Shown: positions 1-8,361, numbered from the stretch's first letter. The stretch: 64,000 nucleotides of DNA from Chitinophaga sp. GbtcB8 (GCF_019091455.1 NZ_JAGXJN010000004.1:124001-188000), one strand, 5' to 3'. Notes: generated by a model not told the origin, from the sequence alone. Numbers and translations: made by a program.

Positions 1-306
1 TACCAGTTCCTGGGCTGCATACTGGCGCCGCTGGCTATATTTTTACCCAGCCTGCTGCTGGTGCTGTTCTTCTTTCCCATCTGGCATAACCTGAAAAAGT
101 ATGTAGTTATTTACCGGGCATTGGAAGGTATTAATGCCGTGGTGGTGGGTATTATGTGGGCAGCCACTATTATGCTGTTCATGGCTGTTACGCCTCACTG
201 GTATAACCTGCTGATCATGGCCACCACGCTGGCTATCCTGTGTATGACCCGGCTGCCTTCTCCCTTTATTGTACTGGCCTGTTTATTATTAGGCTGGTGG
301 CTTTAG
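1..306 (+). CDS. chrA: Chromate transporter, C-terminal part (5' end outside window)
   Basis: The reading frame is open from the first base and ends at TAG 304-306, giving about 101 residues. It starts inside a hydrophobic helix (FLPSLLLVLFFFPIW), followed by the segment HNLKKYVVIYRALEGINAVVVG and two more membrane helices. The 'P-S-L-L-L-V ... N-L-K-K ... A-L-x-G-I-N-A-x-V-V-G' pattern is typical of the C-terminal half of CHR-family chromate/sulfate transporters in the inner membrane. The GTG at 61 is internal, not a start. The stop overlaps the stop of the convergent regulator: TAG 304-306 against TAA on the other strand at 303-305. Family call is fairly sure; substrate is inferred from the family. 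Confidence 0.8.
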   Translation, partial: YQFLGCILAPLAIFLPSLLLVLFFFPIWHNLKKYVVIYRALEGINAVVVGIMWAATIMLFMAVTPHWYNLLIMATTLAILCMTRLPSPFIVLACLLLGWWL

Positions 307-1640
307 ATGCCGTACTCCTTGATCTTATTGTATAGGGTAGTTAATCCTATTTCCATTAATTCTGCGGCTTTGGTCTTATTGCCTTTGGTATAAGCCAGCA
401 CTTTTAAGATGTGCTGTTTTTCCATGCCGGCCAGGCTCAGGGAAGCAGGGTCACCCCCTTGCTGGTTCCATAAAAAGTCAAGGGGTAATACAGCGGCATC
501 CAGCATATCCGTATCCGTTAGTATTACAGCGCGTTCTATTACATTACGCAGCTCACGGATATTCCCTTTCCAGGTATGCTGTTGCAGGGCCTGTAAAAAG
601 GCGGGGGTCATATTGCTTACACGCTTATTAAGCTTGGGGCCCAGCTGCTGTATAAACCACATGGCCAGTTCAGGAATATCCTCCTTGCGCTGGTTCAGGG
701 AAGGCAGCTGCACTTGGAAAGCAGAAAGGCGGTAGAACAGGTCGGCCCGGAAATGCCCGTTACTGATCTCTGTTTCCAGGTTACGGTTGGTAGCGGCAAT
801 AATACGTACATCCGTTTTAGTGGGTACCGCCTCTCCTACGCGGTAAAATTCCTGGGTTTCCAGCACCCGCAGCAGCTTGGCCGGCAGCTCTACTGGCATT
901 TCCCCTATCTCATCCAGGAAAATGGTGCCGCCGCGCGCTTCCTCAAAAAAACCTTTCCGGTCTTTGGCAGCGCCGGTAAAGGCGCCTGCTACATAACCAA
1001 ACAATTCACTTTCCAGCAGCTCCTTACCAAAAGCGCTGCAGTTCACCGCTACAAAAGGCTGCTGCTTGCGCCTGCTGCCCTGGTGTATGGCCTGGGCAAA
1101 TACTTCCTTACCGGCGCCGGTTTCGCCTAATAACAATACTGTAATATCTGCCGGCGCTACCTTTTCAGCCAGCGTTATGGCAGCTTTAATAGCCGGCGAC
1201 CGGCCTATAATATTTTCAAAGCTGTATTTGCTGCCTATCTTTTTTTCCAGCTCCCGCACGCGGAACTGCAGTAAAGCCTTGTCCATGGCTTTGCTTACCA
1301 GCGGTAGTATTTTATTATTATCATCGCCCTTGGTAATATAATCAAAGGCGCCGTTCTTAATGGCCTGCACACCATCGGCAATATTGCCGTAGGCAGTTAG
1401 TACAATGATCTCTGTATCCGGGTGGGCGGTTTTAATAGTGTGGGCAAGGTCTACGCCATTGCCATCGGGGAGCTTTACGTCGGATAATACTACCTGGATC
1501 TCCTCTTTTTCCAGCAGCTTCCGGGCGTTACGGGCATTGGCGGCTTCATACAGCGTATAACCTTCCAGTGCTAATAAACGGCTGAGCAGCTTACGCAGCT
1601 GCTCTTCATCATCGATAAGGAGAATATTACCTTTTGGCAT
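303..1640 (-). CDS. Sigma54-dependent response regulator, NtrC/ZraR family
   Basis: 445 residues from the ATG at 1640. An upstream in-frame ATG at 1706 would add 22 residues and lies in repeat sequence; a TACCTTTG box (1645-1652, minus strand) four bases before 1640 favours the shorter form. Domains: receiver (about 1-120, phosphoacceptor Asp in VVLSDVKLPDG), AAA+ sigma54-activating domain with Walker A GETGAGKE, a canonical GAFTGA loop and Walker B GTIFLDEIGEM, then a Fis-type helix-turn-helix (NKTKAAELMEIGLTTLYNKI). It should activate sigma54 promoters after phosphorylation. No kinase gene is adjacent; a partner could lie outside the window. It is convergent with the chromate transporter, with overlapping stops. 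Confidence 0.9.
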   Translation of the reverse strand: MPKGNILLIDDEEQLRKLLSRLLALEGYTLYEAANARNARKLLEKEEIQVVLSDVKLPDGNGVDLAHTIKTAHPDTEIIVLTAYGNIADGVQAIKNGAFDYITKGDDNNKILPLVSKAMDKALLQFRVRELEKKIGSKYSFENIIGRSPAIKAAITLAEKVAPADITVLLLGETGAGKEVFAQAIHQGSRRKQQPFVAVNCSAFGKELLESELFGYVAGAFTGAAKDRKGFFEEARGGTIFLDEIGEMPVELPAKLLRVLETQEFYRVGEAVPTKTDVRIIAATNRNLETEISNGHFRADLFYRLSAFQVQLPSLNQRKEDIPELAMWFIQQLGPKLNKRVSNMTPAFLQALQQHTWKGNIRELRNVIERAVILTDTDMLDAAVLPLDFLWNQQGGDPASLSLAGMEKQHILKVLAYTKGNKTKAAELMEIGLTTLYNKIKEYGI

Positions 1641-1644
1641 GGAG

Positions 1645-1652
1645 CAAAGGTA
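1645..1652 (-). promoter_or_regulatory. TAnnTTTG -7 box directly before the response regulator start
   Basis: Minus-strand TACCTTTG ends four bases before the ATG at 1640. It matches the Bacteroidota -7 consensus TAnnTTTG; no clear -33 TTTG is seen. With a start site a few bases downstream of the box, the mRNA would begin at or near the start codon. Confidence 0.45.
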
Positions 1653-1733
1653 ATTACGAATTGAATGCGGAACGCTTAACGCTAAAATGCAGCGGGCGTT
1701 TGGCATTAAGCGTTAAGCATTCAGCGTTCCGCC
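1651..1733. repeat. Word-type inverted repeat at the ligD 3' end
   Basis: Left arm gcggaacgct (1667-1676) pairs exactly with agcgttccgc (1723-1732). The words cgcttaacgct and agcgttaagc, in opposite orientation, fill the space between, and a taattacgaatt word precedes the left arm. The right arm contains the ligD stop codon (TGA, 1721-1723 on the minus strand). The vocabulary is the same as at 33011-33091. Probably a 3'-end or terminator structure for ligD; the upstream end overlaps the promoter region of the gene at 303-1640. Confidence 0.6.
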
Positions 1734-4405
1734 GTTTCTATTTGTTTGATCACTTTCTTCAGATCATTTTTTGCCTGCTGCGTGGGTTGCCACAGATCAC
1801 CTTTTTCTTCGAGCCGCTGCAACATATTGTGCATAGTAAAGTCTGAGATCTGCAGCTGGTCATTCACTTCTTCCCACAACAGTGGCGCGGATACCGTGGC
1901 TCCCGGCTTGGGGCGTACGGCGTAGGGTGCGGCTACGGTTTGCCCGCGGCTGTTCTGCAAAAAATCTACGTACACCTTTTTCTTGCGGGCCGATTTTGCC
2001 CGTACAATACTGGTAATACCCGGCAGCTGTTGATTGGTTTGCTGCGCAATAAATTCTGCAAACAGGCGGCAGGTTTCATACTCATATTTAGCACCCGTAG
2101 GAATATAAATGTGCAGGCCGGACGCACCGGAGGTTTTACAAAAGCTGGTTACTTTCAGCCCGTCCAGTATTTCTTTAATACACAGGGCCGTTTCAACGAC
2201 CGCTTTAAAACCAATGCCTTCCGGGTCCAGGTCCATTACCACGTGATCCGGGTTATCCAAACTGTTTACACGGGATAACCAGGGGTTCACCTCAATACAC
2301 CCCAGGTTGATCATATAAGCCAGTGTAGCCTCATTATTACACAGCAGGTAATCCACATCCTTCCCGGTGGAGGCGGCATGCAGCGGAATGGTTTTTATCC
2401 AGTCCGGCGTATTTTCATGATCAATATCTTTCTGGTAAAAGCTGCTGCCTTTAATCCCGTTAGGAAAACGGTGCAGGCTCATAGGCCGGTCTTTCAGGTA
2501 GGGCAGCAAATATTTTGCAACAGACAGGTAATAGTCAATCAGCTGGCCTTTGGTGATCTTTTCATCCGGCCAGTAAATTTTCTGCTGGTTCGTAAGCGCT
2601 ACTTCCTTACCATTCAGCTTTAATGTGCGCTCCTTTTCATGCTGCACAGCAGGAGCTGTTTTTGCAGCAGCTTTACTTTTTGTATCACCAGCTTTTGTCC
2701 TGGTGGATGTTTTTGTTTTGCGGTTTGCAGTGGTAGCCATTTGTAACGGTTTTGCAGTTTCCCTTTTTACTTCCTTAGCAGGCTTATCTTTTCGCAAGCC
2801 CATGAATATAGGCTGCCGCAGGTGGCCGCCTTCTGTCCAGGATGAAAATTTCACCTGGCATACCAGCTCCGGTTTTACCCAGGTAACCGGCATATTGGTT
2901 TTAATCTTTTCTTTGAACACCGGTGTTTTTTGCTGCAGCGGTTGCAGCTTATCATACAGCATATCTATCAGCCCTCCGTTTAAACCGCCCCCGCAATGCC
3001 CTACATAATGCAGGGCGCCTTTATCATCCAACACGCCAAGTACCAGTGCCCCTAATTTTTTACGGCTGCCGCGCGGTGCGGTGTAACCGCAAATAATAGT
3101 TTCCTGCTCATTCAGCACCTTCATTTTTAGCCAGTTCATGGTGCGGCGGTCCTCCTCATATACGCTGTCCGCTTTCTTGGCTATAATACCTTCCCATTGT
3201 TTGGTTTGGGCCTTTTCATACAGCTTCTCACCGTTTGTTAGTATATGAGCGGAATAGATCACGGCCGGATCATCCAGCTGTTTTACCACCTCTGCTAACA
3301 GCTCTTTACGTTGTATTAAGGGCATGTCCCGCAGGTCCTGGCCATTCAGGTTCAGCAGGTCAAAAACAACGTAAGTGAGCTTGCCTGTATTGGTATTCTT
3401 GTAGTTCTGCAAAGCCTGGAAGTTGGTATTGCCTTTACTGTCCAGCACTACTACTTCTCCATCCAGTACCACATTGTGCGAAATTTTCTCTACGGCCTTT
3501 ACAATGGGAGGATAATCTTTGTTAAAAGAAAGATGATTGCGGGAATACAGGTCGGCCTTACCATTCCGCACATCGGCAATGGCGCGGTAGCCATCCCACT
3601 TGGGCTCAAACAACCAGCCTTCCCGGCTAAAAGGGGCATCTACCAGGGTAGCCATGGTAGGCTTGTACATTTTTTTAGGACCGGCTTTTACGTTTGCTTT
3701 GGGTGTGGCCGGCGCTTTTTTTTTAACATCGCTTTTTGCTGTAGTAGCGGTGCTGCTGCGCTTAGCAGTAGCCGCAGTACTGCTTTTTGCTGTAGCCGCC
3801 ACTTTCCTCCGGGCGCTGCTGCCGCCATTTTCCTGCTCCTTAAATTTCAGTCCCTGCTCAATTACTTTTTTTGGCGTATAGTCCTCACTGTTATACTCCT
3901 CTTTTACTGCGTAATCATCTTTATGTTTTAACAGCAGCCAGGAGTTATCTTCTTTTCCCTTCATTTTCACTAAGGCAAATTCACCTTTCAGCTTCCGGCC
4001 CTTCATCTTTATTTTCAGGTTGCCCTCTTTAATTTCATGCAGGGCTTCCTTGTCAAAATTTTTACCATCGGCATGTAACAGCTCGTAGCTGCCCTTATCC
4101 CATACGTACACAGTACCTGCCCCATAGTTACCCTTGGGTATAGTACCTTCAAAATCTTTATAGTCATACGGATGGTCTTCTACCTGCATGGCCAGTCTTT
4201 TATCAGCAGGGTTTAAAGAGGGGCCTTTAGGCACTGCCCAGCTTTTTAATACCCCGGCTACTTCCAGCCTGAAATCATAATGTATACGGGAGGCATGGTG
4301 GCGCTGGATCACGAAAATATGTTGTCCTTTTGCCGCCTTACCACCCTTAGGCTCGCTGGTTTGCTTAAAATCCCGTTTTTTATTGTACGTGCTTAAAGTA
4401 GTCAT
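1721..4405 (-). CDS. ligD: Multidomain DNA ligase D (non-homologous end joining)
   Basis: 894 residues. Order of domains: N-terminal 3'-phosphoesterase (about 10-190; metal-site segment HHASRIHYDFRLE at 36-48, then HPYDYKDFEGTIPKGNYGAG), ATP-dependent ligase (about 245-540; nucleotidyl lysine in EPKWDGYRA near residue 270), and C-terminal archaeo-eukaryotic primase-like polymerase (about 600-890; starts with the KITKGQLIDYY and RPMSLHRFPNG segments, later VVMDLDPEG). Two Ala/Lys/Thr-rich linkers separate the domains. It fills, trims and seals double-strand breaks held by Ku. The ATG overlaps the stop of ku by four bases (ATGA, 4402-4405), indicating translational coupling. The PE-Lig-Pol order differs from the mycobacterial Pol-PE-Lig order. 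Confidence 0.97.
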   Translation of the reverse strand: MTTLSTYNKKRDFKQTSEPKGGKAAKGQHIFVIQRHHASRIHYDFRLEVAGVLKSWAVPKGPSLNPADKRLAMQVEDHPYDYKDFEGTIPKGNYGAGTVYVWDKGSYELLHADGKNFDKEALHEIKEGNLKIKMKGRKLKGEFALVKMKGKEDNSWLLLKHKDDYAVKEEYNSEDYTPKKVIEQGLKFKEQENGGSSARRKVAATAKSSTAATAKRSSTATTAKSDVKKKAPATPKANVKAGPKKMYKPTMATLVDAPFSREGWLFEPKWDGYRAIADVRNGKADLYSRNHLSFNKDYPPIVKAVEKISHNVVLDGEVVVLDSKGNTNFQALQNYKNTNTGKLTYVVFDLLNLNGQDLRDMPLIQRKELLAEVVKQLDDPAVIYSAHILTNGEKLYEKAQTKQWEGIIAKKADSVYEEDRRTMNWLKMKVLNEQETIICGYTAPRGSRKKLGALVLGVLDDKGALHYVGHCGGGLNGGLIDMLYDKLQPLQQKTPVFKEKIKTNMPVTWVKPELVCQVKFSSWTEGGHLRQPIFMGLRKDKPAKEVKRETAKPLQMATTANRKTKTSTRTKAGDTKSKAAAKTAPAVQHEKERTLKLNGKEVALTNQQKIYWPDEKITKGQLIDYYLSVAKYLLPYLKDRPMSLHRFPNGIKGSSFYQKDIDHENTPDWIKTIPLHAASTGKDVDYLLCNNEATLAYMINLGCIEVNPWLSRVNSLDNPDHVVMDLDPEGIGFKAVVETALCIKEILDGLKVTSFCKTSGASGLHIYIPTGAKYEYETCRLFAEFIAQQTNQQLPGITSIVRAKSARKKKVYVDFLQNSRGQTVAAPYAVRPKPGATVSAPLLWEEVNDQLQISDFTMHNMLQRLEEKGDLWQPTQQAKNDLKKVIKQIETAER

Positions 4406-5193
4406 GAGGCCCGTTTTTTACCTGTACTTCCATTGCTGCCAAGGCTGGCTTTCAGCTGGCTAAACAGGTCTGTACTTTTAGTATGCACTACCTTCATTTT
4501 CTTCACGGTGCGGCGTTTGCCGCTGGCTTTGGCTTTAATGATCTTCATCAGTTCTGCCGTATACTCATCCTTATACTGGCTAATGTCAAACTTGGTGCTG
4601 TATTGTTTCACCAGCGCCTCTGCCATATCCAGCTCCTTTTTACTCACTTTGGTGCGGGCATCCGGCAGGGTCAGCTCTTCGGGTGAGCGCAGCTCCTGCT
4701 CAAAACGCAGCTGCTGCAGCAGCAGGTAATTATCCCGTGCGCGCACTACTGCCAGGTGCTCTTTGGAGCGTAGTACAAAACGGCTTAAGCCTGTTTTCTT
4801 TGTTTTTTGCAGGGTTTTCAGCAATAGCTCGTACGCCTTTATACCCGCTTTATCCGGCTCAATAAAATAAGGCGTTTCAAAATAGATATCGTCTATCTCC
4901 TCTTCCATCACAAAGGCTTCTATTTCTATGATCTTGCTTTTCTTAGGGCTGGCTTCTTCAAAATCCTCGTCTTCCAGTATCACATACTCATCGTTATACA
5001 AATAACCTTTCACAATTTGTTCCCAGGGCACTTCTTTGCCGGTATCTTCATTAATGCGCTGGAATTTAATACGGGCGTGGTTCTTTTTATCCAGCATATC
5101 CAGGTCCAGCCGACTGTCCTGCACAGCGCTGTATAATTTAACCGGGATATTTACCAGCCCAAAACCAATTGATCCTGACCAGATTGATCTCAT
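4402..5193 (-). CDS. ku: Ku homodimeric DNA end-binding protein
   Basis: 263 residues. It begins with the diagnostic bacterial Ku start MRSIWSGSIGFGLVNIPVKLY and carries the core beta-barrel segments (ARIKFQRINEDTGKEVPWEQIVKGYLY, EIEAFVMEEEIDDIYFETPYFIEP). The C-terminus ends in a short Lys/Arg-rich tail (SGKRRTVKKMKVV, then GSTGKKRAS), which in bacterial Ku helps DNA binding and LigD recruitment. It is the first gene of a two-gene operon with ligD, overlapping it by four bases. Upstream (5194-5306) lies the divergent promoter region shared with the gene at 5307. Confidence 0.97.
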   Translation of the reverse strand: MRSIWSGSIGFGLVNIPVKLYSAVQDSRLDLDMLDKKNHARIKFQRINEDTGKEVPWEQIVKGYLYNDEYVILEDEDFEEASPKKSKIIEIEAFVMEEEIDDIYFETPYFIEPDKAGIKAYELLLKTLQKTKKTGLSRFVLRSKEHLAVVRARDNYLLLQQLRFEQELRSPEELTLPDARTKVSKKELDMAEALVKQYSTKFDISQYKDEYTAELMKIIKAKASGKRRTVKKMKVVHTKSTDLFSQLKASLGSNGSTGKKRAS

Positions 5194-5306
5194 AGTATTA
5201 ATTATTAGTAAATAGACTATAACACAAATAGTACCATAGTGGCGCGGGGAAAAGGGACCGGTGGCATAACTTTTGACTTTTACTCCTGGAACTAAATTCC
5301 CTTTTT

Positions 5307-5648
5307 ATGCAAGAGAAACCAGGTGAAATGACCACGCTGTCCCAGGTCATGGAAAAAATGCGACATAAGGGCTATGATCATGAATTTAAAATGAGTGACC
5401 ATGGCAGAATGCAATCAACAGAAAGTAATAAGGTATTTAACCCGGAGGATCTGAAGATTGTTAAAACATTCCGTTTTGAGGGAGAATCCGACCCTGCCGA
5501 TTCCAACATTTTATACTTAATGGAAGATGCGGAAGGGGAAAAAGGATTTGTGCTGGATGCTTATGGAATGTATAGCTCTCATGAAGAAAGCGGCTTTGAC
5601 GACTTTATTAAAAAGATCCCGGTTGAGGACAGGGAGGAGCAGATCTGA
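5307..5648 (+). CDS. Conserved small acidic protein of Bacteroidota, function unknown
   Basis: 113 residues, acidic and soluble, with no membrane segment or signal peptide. A recognisable family pattern is seen: TLSQVMEKMRHKGYDHEFK, then FNPEDLKIVKTFRFEGESDP and DAYGMYSSHEESGFDDFIKKIP. Relatives are common in Bacteroidota and are often labelled 'phosphoribosylpyrophosphate synthetase', but nothing here resembles a PRPP synthetase: no PRPP-binding loop and far too short. The start may be the ATG at 5307 or at 5328 (MTTLSQ), where conservation begins. It is divergent from ku-ligD and followed by an inverted repeat at 5666-5721. Confidence 0.8.
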   Translation: MQEKPGEMTTLSQVMEKMRHKGYDHEFKMSDHGRMQSTESNKVFNPEDLKIVKTFRFEGESDPADSNILYLMEDAEGEKGFVLDAYGMYSSHEESGFDDFIKKIPVEDREEQI

Positions 5649-5665
5649 TTTGATTGCAGATAATT

Positions 5666-5728
5666 TGCTGATGTGCTAATGAACAACGGGCAGTTAAAGA
5701 TGTTTTATTAGCACATCAGCATTTTTTT
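5666..5728. terminator. Bidirectional hairpin between convergent genes (word type)
   Basis: tgctgatgtgctaat (5666-5680) and attagcacatcagca (5707-5721) are a perfect 15-base inverted repeat with a 26-base loop, followed by a T run on the plus strand. The right arm contains the TGA stop of the topoisomerase gene (5716-5718 on the minus strand). It serves the plus gene 5307-5648 and the minus gene 5716-6759. The same word occurs at 38813-38960. Confidence 0.75.
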
Positions 5729-6759
5729 AAGAATTTCAGCAGTACTTTTTCATCGTTATGCAGCTCTCCTTTTCCGGCTTTACTGCGGCTTTCCCGCACC
5801 TGCTGCATATAAGGCTCCAGTTTCCCCTCCTCATAGGCAATTAACAAACGCGGGTGCACATAATATTTCTTACACACCGCCCGCGTATTACCCAGCTTAC
5901 AGGCCACTCCATCCATTACGCTTACAATATTCCTTTTACAGGCAGCAGCCGTATCAAAAGCCTCCATATCTGCCAGCATGTTCAAAGCATGCACGCTGCC
6001 GGCCCAGGTGCGGAAATCCTTGCAGGTAAAATCCTCCCCGGTACACTCTTTCAGGAAGTCGTTAATATCACCGGAGCCCAGGCCTTTATGCTCGCCATTC
6101 TCATCATAATACTGGAATAGCTCCTGGCCCGGAATTTCGCGCACCTTCTTCAATAATTTAGCTAATGAAGAATGTTTGATCGTGATCTTCTGCTCTACTC
6201 CTTTTTTCCCCTTAAAGTGAAAGAACAGAGTATTACCGTTAATTTTCACATGCTGGTTGCGCAGGGTAGTAAGACCGTAAGAGCCATATAATTTCTCGTA
6301 AGATGAGTTGCCTACGCGGATCCATGTTTCCTGTAATACGCTAAGGGCAATGCACAATACCTTCTCCTTATTCATGTCCCTTTTGCGCAGCCCTGCTTTA
6401 ACACGTTTGCGTATTTGAGGTAGTTTTTCCCCAAAATGTTGAAGCCGGTCGTACTTGGTTTCATTACGCACCTGCTGCCAGGTGGTATGGTAGCGGTATT
6501 GGCGGCGGCCTTTGGTATCTACACCTATGGCCTGCAAGTGGCCATTTTCATAGGGGCAGATCCATACCTGCTCCCAGGCTGGCGGCAGCACCAGCTTACG
6601 GATACGTTCCAGTATGGCTTCATCCTGGATCTTCTCTCCTTTTGTGTCCGTATAAAATACGCCGTTTCCATTTTTTACACGGCTAATACCGGGCATATCT
6701 GTAGTTACATATCGCAGCCGTGCGGCTTTGGCTGTTAACAGTGCTTCTTCATTCTCCAT
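5716..6759 (-). CDS. DNA topoisomerase IB, poxvirus/bacterial type
   Basis: 347 residues, the usual size for bacterial topoisomerase IB. N-terminal domain with RLRYVTTDMPGISRVKNG and LPPAWEQVWICPYENGHLQAIGVDTKGRRQYRYH; the catalytic domain contains RVGNSSYEKLYGSYGLTTL, the KGKKG turn, DFTCKDFRTWAGS and the C-terminal catalytic tyrosine region NTRAVCKKYYVHPRLL. It relaxes supercoils through a 3'-phosphotyrosyl intermediate. In this group such enzymes often sit near Ku/LigD and other stress genes, as here. The stop codon lies inside the right arm of the hairpin at 5666-5721. Confidence 0.95.
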   Translation of the reverse strand: MENEEALLTAKAARLRYVTTDMPGISRVKNGNGVFYTDTKGEKIQDEAILERIRKLVLPPAWEQVWICPYENGHLQAIGVDTKGRRQYRYHTTWQQVRNETKYDRLQHFGEKLPQIRKRVKAGLRKRDMNKEKVLCIALSVLQETWIRVGNSSYEKLYGSYGLTTLRNQHVKINGNTLFFHFKGKKGVEQKITIKHSSLAKLLKKVREIPGQELFQYYDENGEHKGLGSGDINDFLKECTGEDFTCKDFRTWAGSVHALNMLADMEAFDTAAACKRNIVSVMDGVACKLGNTRAVCKKYYVHPRLLIAYEEGKLEPYMQQVRESRSKAGKGELHNDEKVLLKFLKKC

Positions 6760-6789
6760 TTTCCAAGTAATACTGATTAAAACTGAAAA

Positions 6790-6864
6790 GAATAATTAAT
6801 AGTAAAGCCCGCTTACCGCACTCCTGCTATTCATTATTAATTATTAATTATTCATTGTTAATTA
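6790..6864. repeat. AT-rich word repeat at the 3' end of the CinA-like gene
   Basis: gaataattaatag (6790-6802) is inverted relative to the reiterated attaattattaatt words at 6832-6864. The TAA stop of the gene at 6858-7367 is inside the right block. It separates two genes on the minus strand and is a weak, A/T-only relative of the other 3'-end repeats. Confidence 0.5.
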
Positions 6865-7367
6865 GTCTGCTCTGCTGCTTCCATATTTTCCCTTTCCTTA
6901 AAATGCCGGCAGCAGGCATCAATGATCTTTTGTGCGTATTCCTGCATTACCTCTTCAGGGTCTTTTGCAATGGGTACAATTTTGCCGGCAGCCAGCACCA
7001 GTCCTTTGCAGGTAATGGCATAATAAGCATACAGGGTATAGATCCCCAGCTCCGGCGCAGGAGTAGCATAACCCGTAGCGGCAATGCCCACCGTACTGTT
7101 AAAAAGGGCGCAAACACCCAGGGCCATTTGTATGGCTACCTGCTGTGATACGGCATTACAATCCAGCGCATGAATAGGCTCTACCTGCAAATGTTTTACT
7201 TTTTGCCCGGTGTTATAAGCGGTAATGCCGCCCTGGAAGAACTGTGCAGCATTGGTAGCCCGGCTGAAATTCAGCTGCAGCTGACCTGCGGTTACACTTT
7301 CCGCTACTGCCACTGTAAGGCCGTTTGCCAGGCAATGATCGTGGATATAGTTAACGTGCTCTATCAT
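6858..7367 (-). CDS. CinA C-terminal domain family protein (nicotinamide-nucleotide amidohydrolase-like)
   Basis: 169 residues, single-domain CinA/PncC fold: VAVAESVTAGQLQLNFSRAT, GGITAYNTGQKVKHLQV and VGIAATGYATP. PncC enzymes deamidate nicotinamide mononucleotide in pyridine nucleotide recycling. The usual AESCTGG motif is here AESVTAG: Cys and the first Gly are replaced while Ser and Thr remain, so activity is uncertain. The Bacteroidota genome may carry a separate canonical CinA. Upstream (7368-7490) is a word repeat; the stop lies in another. Family is sure, reaction uncertain. Confidence 0.85.
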   Translation of the reverse strand: MIEHVNYIHDHCLANGLTVAVAESVTAGQLQLNFSRATNAAQFFQGGITAYNTGQKVKHLQVEPIHALDCNAVSQQVAIQMALGVCALFNSTVGIAATGYATPAPELGIYTLYAYYAITCKGLVLAAGKIVPIAKDPEEVMQEYAQKIIDACCRHFKERENMEAAEQTN

Positions 7368-7370
7368 GAA

Positions 7371-7486
7371 TTACGAATTATCCAATTACGAATTGAGTAC
7401 TGCGGGAAGTAAGACTCCATGCTTATAAAGCATGTGCATGTGAAAGATCTTCATCCATGCTCAACTCAATCCGTAATCCGTAATTG
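7371..7486. repeat. Inverted word repeat (aattacgaatt vocabulary)
   Basis: gaattacgaatta and caattacgaattgagt (7369-7398) are mirrored by actcaatccgtaatccgtaattg (7464-7486). A small catgcttataaagcatg hairpin (about 7418-7434) sits in the loop. It lies between the start of the CinA-like gene and the terminator of the gene at 7560-8126. Confidence 0.55.
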
Positions 7487-7496
7487 AAAATTTAAA

Positions 7497-7524
7497 AAGG
7501 CCTCCAGCAGTATGCAGAGGCCTT
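7497..7524 (-). terminator. Intrinsic terminator of the ferritin-like gene
   Basis: aaggcctc (7497-7504) and gaggcctt (7517-7524) form a GC-rich stem; read on the minus strand it is followed by a run of T. It lies 36 bases after the stop of the gene at 7560-8126. Confidence 0.8.
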
Positions 7525-7559
7525 CGTAGGTTTCCGTAACAATAAATGAATTTTGTTGC

Positions 7560-8126
7560 TTATTCAGCAGCAGCTTCTTCATTTACAGAAGATTCTGCTA
7601 TTTGTGTCAGCGTCTGGTCTGTTTCTTTTTCTTCTTCCAGGGTTTGTTCCAGCAAAGAAGCTATTTCGCTTTGCCCCATCCTGTTAGCCAGCGTACGAAG
7701 ACTACCATAGGCGGCTATTTCGTAGTGCTCAATTTTTTGTGAGCACACAATAATACCGGCATCACGTACTGCGGTATCTTCTTCCGTATCGCTTACTACT
7801 TCCTGTCCTTCTGCTATCAAACCTTCCATAGCCGGGCATTTCTTAGCTACAGCTTTTGCCCCCAGCATTTCAAATACCTGTTCCAGGCGGCTTACGTGGC
7901 CTTTTGTTACTTCTACATGTTCTGCAATAGCATTGGCCAATTCTTCAGAAGTGGCGGCTTTTTGCATTTTGGGTAATGATTTTACCAGGTTTTTTTCTGC
8001 CCAGTAAATATCCTTCAGCTCATCCATGAAAAGCTGCTGGAATTTTGAGGGCTCGCCGTTGCCCTTATTCTTAGCGGCGGAGGTCTTTGAGGTAGTTTTG
8101 GAGGATGCTTTAGTTGTACCAGCCAT
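7560..8126 (-). CDS. YciE/YciF-type ferritin-like protein (DUF892)
   Basis: 188 residues. A Lys/Ser/Thr-rich N-terminal tail of about 28 residues precedes a four-helix bundle: FMDELKDIYWAEKNLVKSLPKM, AEHVEVTKGHVSRLEQVFEML, SQKIEHYEIAAYGSLRTLA and LLEQTLEEEKETDQTLTQIAE. The Glu/His residues spaced along these helices fit the di-iron pattern of the family, which is associated with osmotic and general stress. An alanine/glutamate tail ends the protein. It has its own terminator (7497-7524) and follows a small Gln/Pro-rich protein gene on the same strand. Confidence 0.93.
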   Translation of the reverse strand: MAGTTKASSKTTSKTSAAKNKGNGEPSKFQQLFMDELKDIYWAEKNLVKSLPKMQKAATSEELANAIAEHVEVTKGHVSRLEQVFEMLGAKAVAKKCPAMEGLIAEGQEVVSDTEEDTAVRDAGIIVCSQKIEHYEIAAYGSLRTLANRMGQSEIASLLEQTLEEEKETDQTLTQIAESSVNEEAAAE

Positions 8127-8169
8127 TTTTATAAGATTTTAAGAATGATGAAATAGTTAGTGTTGTATA

Positions 8170-8361
8170 TTATTTACCCTTTTCCCCGTCTTGCGGGTTA
8201 GCAGGGGTATGTTTTATTTCCCTTTCAGGTACATCATCAGGAATATCCTGTTTATTGGGTGATTGCTGCCCTGGTGTAGCAGGTTTTTTATCAGGTTGCT
8301 CCGTGCCAGGTTGTTGTTGCGAAGGGTTGCTTTTGATGCCCTTATCCGGTTGCTGTTTCAT
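8170..8361 (-). CDS. Small hydrophilic protein, unknown
   Basis: 63 residues from the ATG at 8361 (MKQQPDKGIKSN). The body is rich in Gln, Pro, Lys and Asp (DIPDDVPEREIKHTP), with no fold expected. Similar short charged proteins near stress genes are common in Chitinophagaceae. An in-frame ATG at 8457 would add an N-terminal hydrophobic helix (FDFFLLLLTFITVQIFV) and make it a 95-residue membrane-anchored protein; the family-like start is at 8361, but both are possible. It sits 43 bases before the ferritin-like gene on the same strand and may be co-transcribed. Confidence 0.55.
   Translation of the reverse strand: MKQQPDKGIKSNPSQQQPGTEQPDKKPATPGQQSPNKQDIPDDVPEREIKHTPANPQDGEKGK

Noticed and set aside
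409..1341. Three overlapping plus-strand frames
   Set aside because: All are antisense to the sigma54 regulator at 303-1640, and none has recognisable protein character.
5307..5648. Phosphoribosylpyrophosphate synthetase annotation for the 113-residue protein
   Set aside because: This label is common for relatives, but the protein is a third of the needed length and has no PRPP or ATP motif.
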